This document shows, in pieces, positions 23,596-32,269 of a DNA stretch of 64,000 bases. The position numbers and the translations under genes were made by a program. Numbering within the stretch: position 1 is the first letter of the stretch; the number at the start of each line of letters is the position of its first letter. The notes beneath the pieces were generated by a model that made no database searches, was not told where the DNA came from, and worked only from the letters and a program-made list of their open reading frames with translations. This stretch comes from Rathayibacter sp. VKM Ac-2760 (GTDB taxonomy: Bacteria > Actinomycetota > Actinomycetes > Actinomycetales > Microbacteriaceae): the NCBI RefSeq assembly GCF_009834185.1, contig NZ_CP047173.1, positions 372,001-436,000 on the forward strand, given 5' to 3'.

Positions 23596-25716
23596 TCATG
23601 ACCTCGAACTCAGAGCTCGGCTGGTCGCGGCCTGGTCTGCCTTCGCGGACACGAGCGGGCTACCGCGGCGGGCGGCTCGGACTCCGTTCGCGATGATGAC
23701 GACCTCTGCGAGCTCGTGCACCAGGACCACTCCGGCCAGGCCCAGGATCCCGAAGAGCGCGAGGGGGAACAGGACAATGATCACGCCGAGCGCGAGGACC
23801 AGGTTCGCCGTCATGATCCGCCGACCTCGGCGGGCGTGCAGGAGCGCGGCGGGGATCAGGCGCAGATCGGTGCCGGTGAACGCGACGTCCGCGGACTCGA
23901 TCGCGGCGGCGGAGCCGGTCGCGCCCATCGCGATCCCGACGTCCGCGCTCGCGAGCGCAGGAGCGTCGTTGATGCCGTCGCCGATCATCGCCACTCGCCG
24001 GTGCCGGCGGAACTGCTCGATCGCGGCCGCCTTGTCGGCGGGCTTCTGCTCCGCACGCACCTCCGAGATCCCCGCTTGAGCGGCGAGGGCACTCGCGGTG
24101 CGGGTGTTGTCGCCGGTGAGCATGAGCGCGCCGATGTGGTGGCGCTTGAGCTCCGCGATCGTCTCGGCCGCCTCGGGCTTGAGCTCGTCCCGGATCCCGA
24201 TCACCCCGAGAACACTGCCGGCGCGCTCCACGACGACGGCCGTCATTCCCGCGGCCTCCATCGTTTCCCTCTGCCTGGTCAGCGCGCCGGGGATCCAGCG
24301 GGGGCTGCCGATCCGGACCGGGGTCCCCGCAAGGGTGCCGGTGATGCCGTCGCCGGGATGCTCGGTGACGTCCTCGATCGGCGCCGGTGCCGGTGATGCG
24401 GCGAGGATCGCCGCGGCGAGCGGGTGGGTGCTGCGCGCTTCCAGGGAGGCGGCGACCGCGAGCACGTCCTCGCGGGCGACGCCGGGGGCGGTCGCGACGT
24501 CGGTGACACTCGGGCGGCCCGCGGTCAGAGTGCCGGTCTTATCGAACGCGACGACCTGCACCGCGCCGAGGCGCTCGAACGCCTCCCCGGACTTGATGAT
24601 CAGCCCGAAACGGCTGCCCGCGCCGATCGCGGAGATAACCGTCACCGGCACCGCGATCGCCAGAGCGCACGGGGACGCCGCGACCAGGACCACGAGGGCG
24701 CGCTCGGTCCACGTGCTCGGGTCTCCGATGAGGACCCCGAACAGGGCGATTCCGGCGGCGAGCAGGAGCACGGCCGGGACGAGGGGCTTCGCGATGCGAT
24801 CCGCGAGCCGGGCGCGATCGCCCTTGCGGGCGTGGGCCTGCTCGACCAGGTGCACGATCGTGGTCAGGGAGTTGTCCGTCCCCGCGGCCGTGGCCTCCAG
24901 CTGCAAAGCGCCGCCGCCGTTGATCGCCCCTGCGGGCACCGCGTCACCGGGACCGACCTCGACGGGGATCGACTCGCCCGTGATCGCGGACGTGTCCACG
25001 CTGCTGCGCCCGGAGACGACCACTCCGTCCGTCGCGACTCGGTCGCCGGGGCGGACGACCAGGATGTCGAGCTCCCGCAGCTCGCGGGCGGGAATCGTGA
25101 CCTCGCCGTGCAGACGCGACACGATCGCGGTGTCCGGAATCAGATCCAGGAGCGCGCGCAGGCCGCCGCGGGCCTTGTCCATCGCGCGATCCTCGAGCGC
25201 TTCCGCGATCGAGAACAGGAACGCCAGCGCCGCCGCTTCCCCGACATGCCCCAGGAGGACCGCGCCGACCGCCGCGATCGTCATCAGCAGACCCACGCCG
25301 AGCTTCCCGCGCAGCAGCCGCCGCACGGCGCCGGGAACGAACGTCGACGCTCCCGCGACCAGGCTCGCGCCGAGCACGATCATTCCCGCGAGCTCGAATC
25401 CCGTCCACTCCAGGACGTACCCGATGAGCAGCAGCACACCGGCCGCGACCGGGATCAGGACGTTCAGGTCCCGCCACCACGGCACCGACTCCTCCGGCTC
25501 GCCGACATGGTCGTGCTCGTCGTCGTGACCGGCTGCCTCGTGACCGACAGTCTCATGCTCGTGATGCCCGGTCTGCTCGGTCGAACGCGCGCCGAGAGTC
25601 AGGGCGACCGGCGCGTCATCGACGGCGCAGCAGGCGTCCTCGGTTCGACGAGGACGCATCACCAGGGGGCGGCGCGGGGTGGTCGGCTCGTCGCTGCCAC
25701 AGCACTCCGCGCTCAC
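23596..25716 (-). CDS. P1B-type heavy-metal ATPase with SPC motif (Cd/Zn/Co class)
   Basis: 706 residues from the GTG at 25716, which overlaps the cmtR stop (GTGA). The N-terminus has CC pairs (AECCGSDE, DACCAVDD) and a His-rich stretch (HHEHETVGHEAAGHDDEHDH) in place of a metal-binding domain. Core motifs: ITGESIPVEVG (actuator), AASPCALAIAVPV (TM metal site, SPC rather than CPC), FDKTGTLTAGRP (phosphorylation) and GDGINDAPALA. It exports divalent metal at the cost of ATP. Coupling to CmtR points to Cd/Pb; SPC also fits Co/Zn. Confidence 0.92.
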   Translation of the reverse strand: MSAECCGSDEPTTPRRPLVMRPRRTEDACCAVDDAPVALTLGARSTEQTGHHEHETVGHEAAGHDDEHDHVGEPEESVPWWRDLNVLIPVAAGVLLLIGYVLEWTGFELAGMIVLGASLVAGASTFVPGAVRRLLRGKLGVGLLMTIAAVGAVLLGHVGEAAALAFLFSIAEALEDRAMDKARGGLRALLDLIPDTAIVSRLHGEVTIPARELRELDILVVRPGDRVATDGVVVSGRSSVDTSAITGESIPVEVGPGDAVPAGAINGGGALQLEATAAGTDNSLTTIVHLVEQAHARKGDRARLADRIAKPLVPAVLLLAAGIALFGVLIGDPSTWTERALVVLVAASPCALAIAVPVTVISAIGAGSRFGLIIKSGEAFERLGAVQVVAFDKTGTLTAGRPSVTDVATAPGVAREDVLAVAASLEARSTHPLAAAILAASPAPAPIEDVTEHPGDGITGTLAGTPVRIGSPRWIPGALTRQRETMEAAGMTAVVVERAGSVLGVIGIRDELKPEAAETIAELKRHHIGALMLTGDNTRTASALAAQAGISEVRAEQKPADKAAAIEQFRRHRRVAMIGDGINDAPALASADVGIAMGATGSAAAIESADVAFTGTDLRLIPAALLHARRGRRIMTANLVLALGVIIVLFPLALFGILGLAGVVLVHELAEVVIIANGVRAARRGSPLVSAKADQAATSRALSSRS

Positions 25717-26066
25717 TCGGACACCCCGCAGCACAGCGGAACATCGCAGTTCTCGTCCGCGCACTCGACGCCGTCCTCGACCGCCAAGACGACATCCAGC
25801 ATCGCCAGCAACGCCTTCGAAAGGTGCGGATCCGCGATCTCGTACCGAGTGCTCCGACCCTCCGGGATCGCCGCGACGATCCCACAACCGCGCAGGCACG
25901 TCAGATGATTCGACACGTTCGAGCGCGTCAGCCCCAGAGACTCGGCCAGCTCGCCCGGATGACCCGGCTGCTCGATGAGAGAGAGCAGAATCCGAGAACG
26001 GGTCGGATCCGCCATCGCCCGACCCAACCGGTTCATGACGTCCACACGCGAAGCAACAGTCAGCAT
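25713..26066 (-). CDS. cmtR: CmtR-type Cd(II)/Pb(II) sensor, ArsR/SmtB family
   Basis: 117 residues counted from the ATG at 26066, chosen because it aligns with Mycobacterium CmtR; an upstream ATG at 26084 exists. The HTH reads LTRSNVSNHLTCLRGCGIV. With this start the cysteines fall at C57, C61 and C102, the exact numbers of the CmtR Cd/Pb site, with a second Cys cluster near the end (ENCDVPLCCG). It should repress the P-type ATPase operon. An ACAGC-N4-GCTGT palindrome just upstream (about 26080-26093) is a possible operator. Confidence 0.93.
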   Translation of the reverse strand: MLTVASRVDVMNRLGRAMADPTRSRILLSLIEQPGHPGELAESLGLTRSNVSNHLTCLRGCGIVAAIPEGRSTRYEIADPHLSKALLAMLDVVLAVEDGVECADENCDVPLCCGVSE

Positions 26067-26161
26067 CCGCTGACCATACAGCAAGCGCTGTCACGTGAGC
26101 GGTCCGCTCCGGGTGCCGGGAGGGGGACGGCGCACTGTTGCGGCCGACATAGGATCGCCGG

Positions 26162-26581
26162 ATGAGCCGACCGAACAAACGCCGGCGCCGTCCCAAGAGC
26201 GCATCCGCTCCTCGCCCGAGCACCCCTCAGAACTCTCCGCGGACCCAGACCTCCCGGTACCCCGATCGCAGCAGGGCCAAGATGGCTCTCGCGCCGGGGA
26301 TCATCCTCGCGATCGTCCTGCTCGCGGGCCTCGCGTTGGTCGGCACCGACGAGTACGTCTTCGTGCTCTACACCGTCGCCATTCTCGCCGCTGTGATGTC
26401 GTGGTTCGCGATCCAAGCTCGCGCATGGTGGTGGCTGATCGGGCTGATCCCGATGGTGGCCCTGTGGAACCCGGTCCTTCCGTTCGCGTTCCCCGAGGTC
26501 ATCTGGTCCTCGTTGCACCTGATCGGAATTGGGATCGCCGTCGCCGCAGGGCTGAGCATCCGCGTCCCCGTCAAGGACTGA
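26162..26581 (+). CDS. Small membrane protein, unknown (DUF6804-like)
   Basis: 139 residues. A basic, Pro/Ser-rich cytosolic start (about 1-40) is followed by four hydrophobic helices with RAWWWLIGLIPMVALWNPVL in the middle and a short C-terminal tail. The pattern resembles small actinobacterial DUF6804 membrane proteins. It is divergent from cmtR. No role is suggested by the sequence. Confidence 0.6.
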   Translation: MSRPNKRRRRPKSASAPRPSTPQNSPRTQTSRYPDRSRAKMALAPGIILAIVLLAGLALVGTDEYVFVLYTVAILAAVMSWFAIQARAWWWLIGLIPMVALWNPVLPFAFPEVIWSSLHLIGIGIAVAAGLSIRVPVKD

Positions 26582-26613
26582 GCTCCGCGGGAGTTACGCC
26601 TGCCGGTTCTGAT

Positions 26614-26631
26614 GTTCCCCCCAGGGGTAAC
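26614..26631. promoter_or_regulatory. G/C-box resembling the island's CsoR boxes
   Basis: GTTCCCCCCAGGGGTAAC lies 20 bases before the GTG at 26651. Its core CCCCCC-A-GGGGTA matches the CsoR-type box at 37950-37970 (ACCCCCCTGGGGTA) apart from the outer bases. An overlapping GTAACATGTTGC near-palindrome follows. Copper control of the downstream pair is possible but untested. Confidence 0.35.
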
Positions 26632-26650
26632 ATGTTGCTAGTGTCGTTGT

Positions 26651-27655
26651 GTGGCGGAGACCGAAGAGCGCGATGCAGATGGGCTGATGCGTCAGCTCGT
26701 CGCGTCCGTATCGGCGATCCCGGATCCGGTCGAGCGCGCGAGTGAATGTGTGCGCGTGGGAGAAGAGGTTCGGGGACTTCACTCGCAGCTTGCTGCCGTG
26801 CGGCGGCGGGCGATCTACGAGGCGACACTCAAGCCGGGAGCGACGGGACGTAGTGTCGCGGCCGAGCTGGGAGTAAGCGCGAAGACGGTCTCGCAGGCAT
26901 CGGCGGAGTATCGCCGTACAGATCTGGAGATGCTGCGTGATCTTGTTCTCGCAGCCAAGGCCGGAAGCGCCGGGGACGCCGACGTCGACCACGCGGAGGC
27001 GATGCTCGCTAGTACGACCGCTGTCGGGGTTCTTGCCCATGTCATCGCCAAGCTGTCCAGCCGCTGGTATCAGGCGGCCGATTTCGATTCGGACGACGAC
27101 CACTGGTGGAAGATTCACGATGGTTTCGAGCGCGCTCGATACCTCAGCGAGTTGGCGGGATTGGAGAGGTCCCGGCCCACCGTCACGGATGAGGTGGAGC
27201 AGGATGACCCGCACACTCCTGCGGTGCTGCGATGGCCGTGCAGGCTTCTCAACACGATGCCCGGTATCAGAGCATCGGCAACGATTGACGAGCGCCGAGG
27301 GCGCCCGGTCTGGACCCTCTGGTGGAGCATCAAGTCAGCCGACAGTCACGTCGACATCTTCTCCGCCGGCCCCTCAGGTGACGGGTGGCTAGTCACAGAA
27401 TGGCTCGTCTGGCTCGTCCGGGACTACCGCATCGCCGGCAGGGCGATCGCATCGACAGTGACCGCTCCTCCTCCGATGATCAACGAGCCGGGCAACATGC
27501 TGACATTCGCGATCGAGGCGCCCCTCGACGGCGAGGACGCCGTCGATCCGCACGAGTTCGGACGGTCGATCGTCACGCTGTGGGGCGGAGCGGGCAGTGG
27601 GCGCGACAGGACCGGCTACTTCGAGATCGACTGGCCTCCCGAGGACGAGGCGTGA
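26651..27655 (+). CDS. HTH-containing protein of a two-gene module with DUF3800
   Basis: 334 residues from the GTG at 26651. The N-terminal third holds a resolvase-like or sigma-like HTH (TGRSVAAELGVSAKTVSQAS, about 57-76) after a helical lead. The rest is a mixed domain with GRPVWTLWWSIKSADSHVDI and GWLVTEWLVWLVRDYRIAGR segments that I do not recognise. The stop overlaps the GTG of the next gene (GTGA), so the pair is translationally coupled. An AT-richer promoter with a G/C palindrome precedes it. Confidence 0.65.
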   Translation: MAETEERDADGLMRQLVASVSAIPDPVERASECVRVGEEVRGLHSQLAAVRRRAIYEATLKPGATGRSVAAELGVSAKTVSQASAEYRRTDLEMLRDLVLAAKAGSAGDADVDHAEAMLASTTAVGVLAHVIAKLSSRWYQAADFDSDDDHWWKIHDGFERARYLSELAGLERSRPTVTDEVEQDDPHTPAVLRWPCRLLNTMPGIRASATIDERRGRPVWTLWWSIKSADSHVDIFSAGPSGDGWLVTEWLVWLVRDYRIAGRAIASTVTAPPPMINEPGNMLTFAIEAPLDGEDAVDPHEFGRSIVTLWGGAGSGRDRTGYFEIDWPPEDEA

Positions 27656-28188
27656 GCGCCGCCTCCGTCTTCGTCGACGAATCGAAAGCGAAGGACTACC
27701 TGCTGATCGCGGCGGCGATCGTCCCGCGCCATATCGCGGAGTCTCGACGGGCGGTCCGTACTCTGCTTCTTCCTGGGCAGCCTCGCCTCCACATGAAGCA
27801 GGAGAACGAGGCGCGAAAGCGGCTCCTTCTCGACACGTTCGCCTCCCTTGACACCACAGTGACGATCTTCCGAGCTCCGCGCGACCTCGGCAGCGAGGTC
27901 GTTCGTCGTCGTCGCTGCCTGGAAGAACTCGTCGGCACCATCGGCCCGGCCGGGGGCCGTCTCTGCCTCGAGCGCGACGAGACGCTGGTCGCCCGCGATA
28001 AGCAGTGCATGATCGAGGCAACTCGCCGCACCGGAAGTGTCGGCACGCTCGAGTACTGGCATGAATCCGCAGCCAGCGAGCCGCTACTCGCGATCCCGGA
28101 CGCCGTGGGGTGGGCATGGGCTCGTGGCGGCGACTGGCGGCGTCGCGCGCAATCGATGATCAGCGACGTGATCGACATCACGCCCTGA
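27652..28188 (+). CDS. DUF3800-like protein (RNase H-like fold), partner of the HTH gene
   Basis: 178 residues from the GTG at 27652. It opens with VFVDESKAKDYLLIAAAIVP, the strand-DES motif that marks DUF3800 proteins, whose fold is related to RNase H. Later acidic positions (CLERDETLVARDKQCMIEA) could complete a nuclease site. Shorter than most DUF3800 proteins. Coupled to the upstream HTH gene. Function unknown; two-gene DUF3800 modules in accessory DNA are candidates for defence or toxin-antitoxin systems. Confidence 0.65.
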   Translation: MSAASVFVDESKAKDYLLIAAAIVPRHIAESRRAVRTLLLPGQPRLHMKQENEARKRLLLDTFASLDTTVTIFRAPRDLGSEVVRRRRCLEELVGTIGPAGGRLCLERDETLVARDKQCMIEATRRTGSVGTLEYWHESAASEPLLAIPDAVGWAWARGGDWRRRAQSMISDVIDITP

Positions 28189-28267
28189 ATGCGCGAAACC
28201 CGAGCGCCGCGTCCATTCCGGACGGGTCTCGGGTTCACTTCCCGAGACTCAACGTCCCGGGCAGCCG

Positions 28268-28450
28268 AAAGTCTACAACTCGTCGCTCCCACGAGCTACA
28301 GACAGTCCTGCGCTGCTCTTCGGGGTGCTGCTGGTGCAGCTGACGCCATCCATCAACTACTGCATCGTCCTCGCCGGCCCTGCGGGCGGCGCGTCCGACT
28401 GGTTACCTGCCGCGGCGCCACTGCTGATGCTCGCTCAGATCTTGCTACTG
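28268..28450 (+). pseudogene. Remnant of an ACR3-type arsenite permease gene
   Basis: One frame reads LLFGVLLVQLTPSINYCIVL, then AGPAGGASDWLPAAAPLLML and AQILLLI. This resembles the mid-protein helix of ACR3 permeases, in which a cysteine in the segment LLxPCIDxVIVF is the arsenite site; here the PC is replaced by PS. There is no start, and the frame breaks soon after. A second membrane-like stretch in another frame (IMLGLMVPLMMGTLRVVVAS, about 28530-28590) may be from a different decayed gene. Confidence 0.5.
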
Positions 28451-28635
28451 ATCGTCGTGTCACTCACTGCAGCCGGCTCTTGTGCAGGCTCCGGGCCGAC
28501 GGTACCGGGCGGGCTGGGTCATCGAGTCCATCATGCTCGGCCTCATGGTGCCACTGATGATGGGCACCCTCCGCGTCGTCGTCGCCTCACAAGCAGGCGC
28601 CGTCACCGCGACCCGGCCGGATCTAGGGTGGGCGG

Positions 28636-29109
28636 ATGAGGCGTCGTTCTGTTGCACTCACACTCCTGCTGGCTGTTGTGGGCACCGTGACCGCATGCGC
28701 GCCGGACCCCGTCGATCGCGCGCAGCTCACCCAGTGGCGCTCGGACCGTCAGGCCGACATCGATGCAGGTGGTCCCTTTCTCGCCGTGCTGTCGTCCGAT
28801 TCGAGTGCTGGACAGGAGGGCGATCGGCTGGAGGCCGCCTTCGACCAGCCACAGCTGCTCGGCGCCATCACCTTCGAATGCTTCGGGGACGGCACAGTCG
28901 AACTGCATCTCGACTCCGACTCCGCAACCGGCACGGCCACGTCGGGTAAGACCACGATCCAAACCGTCAGCTGCGGCGAAGGTCCGCTTGACATCGACCC
29001 CGCCTCCCTCGGCACCGCTCCGATCGACCTCGTCGGCGTGGCTACAACTGACGCCGACCGTGACACGACATGGTTCCTGACGCTGCGTCGGGCGCAGAGC
29101 ACGCCCTGA
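28636..29109 (+). CDS. Putative lipoprotein, unknown
   Basis: 157 residues. Signal sequence with lipobox VGTVTACAPDP (Cys 21). The mature part is beta-rich, with one pair of cysteines (ITFECFGDG, QTVSCGEGP). It stands alone between the decayed permease and another small gene. No family recognised; exported and membrane-anchored by its lipid. Confidence 0.7.
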   Translation: MRRRSVALTLLLAVVGTVTACAPDPVDRAQLTQWRSDRQADIDAGGPFLAVLSSDSSAGQEGDRLEAAFDQPQLLGAITFECFGDGTVELHLDSDSATGTATSGKTTIQTVSCGEGPLDIDPASLGTAPIDLVGVATTDADRDTTWFLTLRRAQSTP

Positions 29110-29224
29110 CGGCTCACCGCTAGCGTCCGCCTCCGCGGAGCCAGCTGATCTTTCCCGTGAATGGGATAGGTCACCGGTCCAGATCCCTGTAGGTAGCTGC
29201 CGTGCGCCCGTCTACTGTCGCTTC

Positions 29225-29458
29225 ATGAGCGAGCGGACAAAGCGCACGGTTCGATGGGGTTGGGTCAACGTCGCCTTGTTCGCCGTCGCGGCAGTGTTCT
29301 TGTTGCTGATCTCCGTTCAGACGGGCAGCTGCACTGATTACGTCGACGGGACTGCAGTTTGCACGATCACCCCGCCAGCGAACCGCCAATGGGCGGTGTT
29401 GGTGATCGGCGGCGGTGTTCTCGTTTTCGCGCTCTTCAAAGCGTTCCGTCGCCGCTGA
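29225..29458 (+). CDS. Small two-helix membrane protein, unknown
   Basis: 77 residues, ATG at 29225. TM helices at about 13-30 (WVNVALFAVAAVFLLLISV) and 55-72 (WAVLVIGGGVLVFALFKAF) flank a short outer loop with two cysteines (GSCTDYVDGTAVC). Flanks are basic, as expected for cytosolic ends. No function suggested. Confidence 0.6.
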   Translation: MSERTKRTVRWGWVNVALFAVAAVFLLLISVQTGSCTDYVDGTAVCTITPPANRQWAVLVIGGGVLVFALFKAFRRR

Positions 29459-29543
29459 GGTACCGCAGTTCGCTTCGTCTGATCGATCCGGTAACGGTCA
29501 CCGAGTGGGCACCCGAAGACCGGCAGCACGCCGGTACTGCGAC

Positions 29544-30494
29544 TCAGAGACCGTCTGACCCGGAGACACTCGACTTACCGGACGTAGCCCCGTGTCCCCA
29601 GCGGTTCCACGCAAGGATGTAGATCGCGAGTCCGGTGACGAGCCCCGCGATCACCCACAGCACGACGAGGTAGTCGATCCAGGAACCGACCGGTGGCGCG
29701 CCAGGGAGGAAGTTCCGTAGCGGGATGACCGCGAAGAGCATCGCGCCGATCCAGCTCGTGAGGGTGGCCTCCACCTTTCGCCGGCCGGTGTAGGCGCTGA
29801 TGGCGACGAACAGGACCAGCACCGGAGTGGCAGCCATCAACCCGAGCAGCACGATCCCGAAGGCGACCGTGCTCGCCGAGCGGGTCGCGGTGATCTCCAC
29901 GGAGGGCAGTGGTCGAATGCCGTCAGCCGTGGGCACGGTGTTCGCAGGGTGGTCGATCGTCACGGTGTGCAGCTGCCATCCCGGCACGGCATCGTCGAGG
30001 CAGACTCGGGTGGGGAGAGCGGTGTGCTCGTGGCCATCCTGATAGTCGTCTTCACCGGTGAAGGCGAAGGTCGTGAGGTCGGCCCGGTAGCTGTCGAAGG
30101 GCCATTCCTCGACGATTCCCTCGGCGTAGTCCGATTGCGTCGAGCTCTCGAGTACCTCACCGGCCGGGAACGTCAGGACGCTCGGTCCGTCGACCGGGAA
30201 GGTCACCAGGCTGATCGTCTCGGTGGCGGTGTATCCGTCGGAGGAGGTCAGGCTCGCGGAAGGCACCAGGGTCATCTGGAACTCGAGCCTCTGGCGCGCT
30301 GCGTTCACTGCCGCCGGCTGCAGCTTCACGGTGACGGGGTCATCGCCCGCGATGACCGTCTCGCATCCTTGGCTCGACTCCCGAATGCCGCCTGCGTACG
30401 TCAGCACGACAGTCGCGTACAGGAGTGCTGCAGCGACGACGGAGACCACGACAGGCCATCGACGACGCGCGGGACGAGGGCGTGCGTCGATCAT
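29544..30494 (-). CDS. DUF4436 family membrane protein
   Basis: 316 residues. One N-terminal helix (about 14-33), a large outer beta domain to about residue 210, then three to four helices. The ending LRNFLPGAPPVGSWIDYLVV is the DUF4436 signature. Function unknown. It faces leftward between the small membrane gene and csoR, with no clear link to metal genes. Confidence 0.8.
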   Translation of the reverse strand: MIDARPRPARRRWPVVVSVVAAALLYATVVLTYAGGIRESSQGCETVIAGDDPVTVKLQPAAVNAARQRLEFQMTLVPSASLTSSDGYTATETISLVTFPVDGPSVLTFPAGEVLESSTQSDYAEGIVEEWPFDSYRADLTTFAFTGEDDYQDGHEHTALPTRVCLDDAVPGWQLHTVTIDHPANTVPTADGIRPLPSVEITATRSASTVAFGIVLLGLMAATPVLVLFVAISAYTGRRKVEATLTSWIGAMLFAVIPLRNFLPGAPPVGSWIDYLVVLWVIAGLVTGLAIYILAWNRWGHGATSGKSSVSGSDGL

Positions 30495-30571
30495 TCGCCG
30501 AGCCTAACCAGCCGACCGACACCGCCGATCGATCGAACCACGCAATCTCATGTTGACATGAAGCGAGAAGG

Positions 30572-30892
30572 TCAGGAGCGGACGAGCCGGGCGATCGCGT
30601 CAGATGCTTCTTGAAGCTTGATCTTCGCGTCATCGCCGCCGGCTGCGGCGGCTTCGAGGACGCAGTGGTTGAGATGGTCGTTCAGGAGTCCGAGGGCGAC
30701 GGATTCGAGGGCGCTGGTCATGGCGGAGATCTGGGTGAGGATCTTGATGCAGTACTGCTCGTCCTCGACCATGTTCTGAAGTCCGCGGGCTTGTCCTTCG
30801 ATGCGGCGTAGGCGGCGGAGGTACTGGTCCTTGTCGGAGATGTAGCCGTGGGTGCCGGCGGTGTCGTCGTGCTCGGTGGTCTGCTCGGTCAC
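30572..30892 (-). CDS. csoR: CsoR copper-sensing repressor
   Basis: 106 residues from the GTG at 30892. All-helical CsoR/RcnR fold: YLRRLRRIEGQARGLQNMV, then C48 in EQYCIKIL and H73 and C77 in NDHLNHCV, giving the Cys-His-Cys Cu(I) site (C36/H61/C65 in M. tuberculosis). Cu(I) binding releases DNA and turns on export. It is divergent from the DUF6153-DUF305 genes across a CsoR-type box, and a second box precedes the CopB ATPase. Confidence 0.95.
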   Translation of the reverse strand: MTEQTTEHDDTAGTHGYISDKDQYLRRLRRIEGQARGLQNMVEDEQYCIKILTQISAMTSALESVALGLLNDHLNHCVLEAAAAGGDDAKIKLQEASDAIARLVRS

Positions 30893-30989
30893 GGTGTCCT
30901 CGTCCCCCTGGCGCCTGTGCAGCTCGTCCGCTGTTGGCGTGCATCGGACGGGTACGGAGGGGGTTTTCAGCCGCTCCGGCTGCTTTCTG

Positions 30990-31010
30990 CATACTCTAGG
31001 GGGGTATATG
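30990..31010. promoter_or_regulatory. CsoR-type operator between csoR and the DUF6153 gene
   Basis: CATACTCTAGGGGGGTATATG is a G/C-tract pseudo-palindrome of the form ATAC-N-GGGG-GTAT, the usual CsoR box. It lies about 100 bases upstream of csoR and about 60 upstream of the gene at 31069, suited to control both. Confidence 0.8.
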
Positions 31011-31068
31011 CGGGTGTCCCTTTCGGATGCCCGTGAAGGTGTGTCGTGCGGTGTCGGAGGTGTGGACC

Positions 31069-31527
31069 ATGAGCGAGAGCGTCGTTTCTCGGTTGTCCAC
31101 GCCTTTGACGCGCGCGGTGGTCGTGGTGCTGACGCTGGCGGCGCTGCTGCTGGGCGTGTTCGCGATGCACTCCATGATGGGCAGTCATTCCGACGCCGCG
31201 ATGTCCGCAGGTCATGCGCACGCGGAGGCGGGCCATGACGATCTGATGGCTGCCGGCAGTGGTGGGCTGGTCCTGGCGGCCGGCGCCGAGCAGGGCGCGG
31301 TCGTGCCGATGGTGCCGTGTGATGACAGTTGCGCGATGGGGTGTGCTCTGATGGCCGCGACCTGCGTCATCGTCTTCTTCCTCGCGTCTCTGATCCTCCT
31401 GGCTCGGGTGCCGGCGCTGTTCGCGCGGGTGCTGGAGGCGGGTCCGTGTCTGGCGCGCCTGGTGCCGCGGGCGAAGTTCCACGTGTATCTGCCGTCGTTG
31501 ACGGTGTTGTCGATCAGTCGCACCTGA
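31069..31527 (+). CDS. DUF6153-type membrane protein of copper loci
   Basis: 152 residues from the ATG at 31069. TM helix at about 17-37, ending in MHSMMG, an outer loop rich in His/Met (MSAGHAHAEAGHDDLMAAG), then a second helix beginning CDDSCAMGCALMAATCVIVF with four cysteines. Met, His and Cys clusters are typical Cu(I) ligands. It is first in the CsoR-controlled rightward run and probably binds or senses copper at the membrane. Confidence 0.75.
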   Translation: MSESVVSRLSTPLTRAVVVVLTLAALLLGVFAMHSMMGSHSDAAMSAGHAHAEAGHDDLMAAGSGGLVLAAGAEQGAVVPMVPCDDSCAMGCALMAATCVIVFFLASLILLARVPALFARVLEAGPCLARLVPRAKFHVYLPSLTVLSISRT

Positions 31528-31529
31528 TT

Positions 31530-31610
31530 CGCCGTGTCGTCGCAGCGTCCGCTGCGACCTCATCACTGCGCCCGAAGGGTGCAGGTTCGGCGATTTCTGC
31601 AACCGACTGA
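31530..31610. repeat. Short hairpin array ahead of the DUF305 gene
   Basis: GTCGCAGCGTCCGCTGCGAC and CTGCGCCCGAAGGGTGCAG form two hairpins in the gap before the DUF305 start. They resemble the elements of the longer arrays at 5935 and 7765. They could be an attenuator or a terminator for the upstream gene. Confidence 0.5.
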
Positions 31611-31633
31611 CAACTGAATGGATACAACGACTC

Positions 31634-32248
31634 ATGAACACGAAGCGCACTCTTCTCGCCTCGACTCTCGCTCTGGCGACCGCGATCACCCTGTCCGCCT
31701 GCTCGAACGGCTCCTCCGGGATGAGCGGCATGGACGGGATGAGCGACAGCAGCTCCTCCGCTCCTGCCTCCTCGTCCGCTGCGGCGGCGGAGGACTTCAA
31801 CGATCAGGACGTGATGTTCGCGCAGATGATGAAGCCCCACCACGAGCAGGCGGTGGAGATGGCCGACATGATCCTCGCGAAGGACGGCATCAGCGCCGAG
31901 GTCACCGACCTGGCGGCGCAGATCAAGGACGCGCAGGGGCCGGAGATCTCTCAGCTCGAGGAGTGGATCACCGCGTGGGGTGCGGAGGATTCGATGTCGG
32001 GCATGGACCACAGCATGGACGGGATGATGTCCGATGAGGACATGTCCGCGCTGGAGAGCGCGTCCGGGGTCGAGGCGGAGAAGCTGTTCCTCGAGCAGAT
32101 GACGATGCACCACGAGGGTGCCGTCGAGATGGCGCAGACCGAGGTCGATGAGGGCCAGAACTCTGACGCGATCGAGATGGCGAACACGATCGTGCAGACG
32201 CAGACGGAGGAGATCGCGACCATGCAGGACCTCCTCGCGTCCCGCTGA
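31634..32248 (+). CDS. DUF305 lipoprotein (CopM-like copper-binding protein)
   Basis: 204 residues. Signal with lipobox TLSACSNG. A Met/Ser-rich linker (GMSGMDGMSDSSSS) leads into two DUF305 halves, each with a paired-histidine motif: MMKPHHEQAVEMADMIL and MTMHHEGAVEMAQTE. A further Met/His run lies between them (MSGMDHSMDGMM). These are Cu(I)/Cu(II) ligand clusters. It likely binds copper outside the membrane and is expected to be CsoR-regulated. As a lipoprotein it is a possible Lnt substrate. Confidence 0.88.
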   Translation: MNTKRTLLASTLALATAITLSACSNGSSGMSGMDGMSDSSSSAPASSSAAAAEDFNDQDVMFAQMMKPHHEQAVEMADMILAKDGISAEVTDLAAQIKDAQGPEISQLEEWITAWGAEDSMSGMDHSMDGMMSDEDMSALESASGVEAEKLFLEQMTMHHEGAVEMAQTEVDEGQNSDAIEMANTIVQTQTEEIATMQDLLASR

Positions 32249-32269
32249 CCCGCCATCCTGACGCCCCTT

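Noticed and set aside
28482..28620. Membrane-like stretch IMLGLMVPLMMGTLRVVVAS as a separate gene
   Set aside because: Only one helix is present, without a start codon or ribosome site; noted as probable gene debris with the ACR3 relic.
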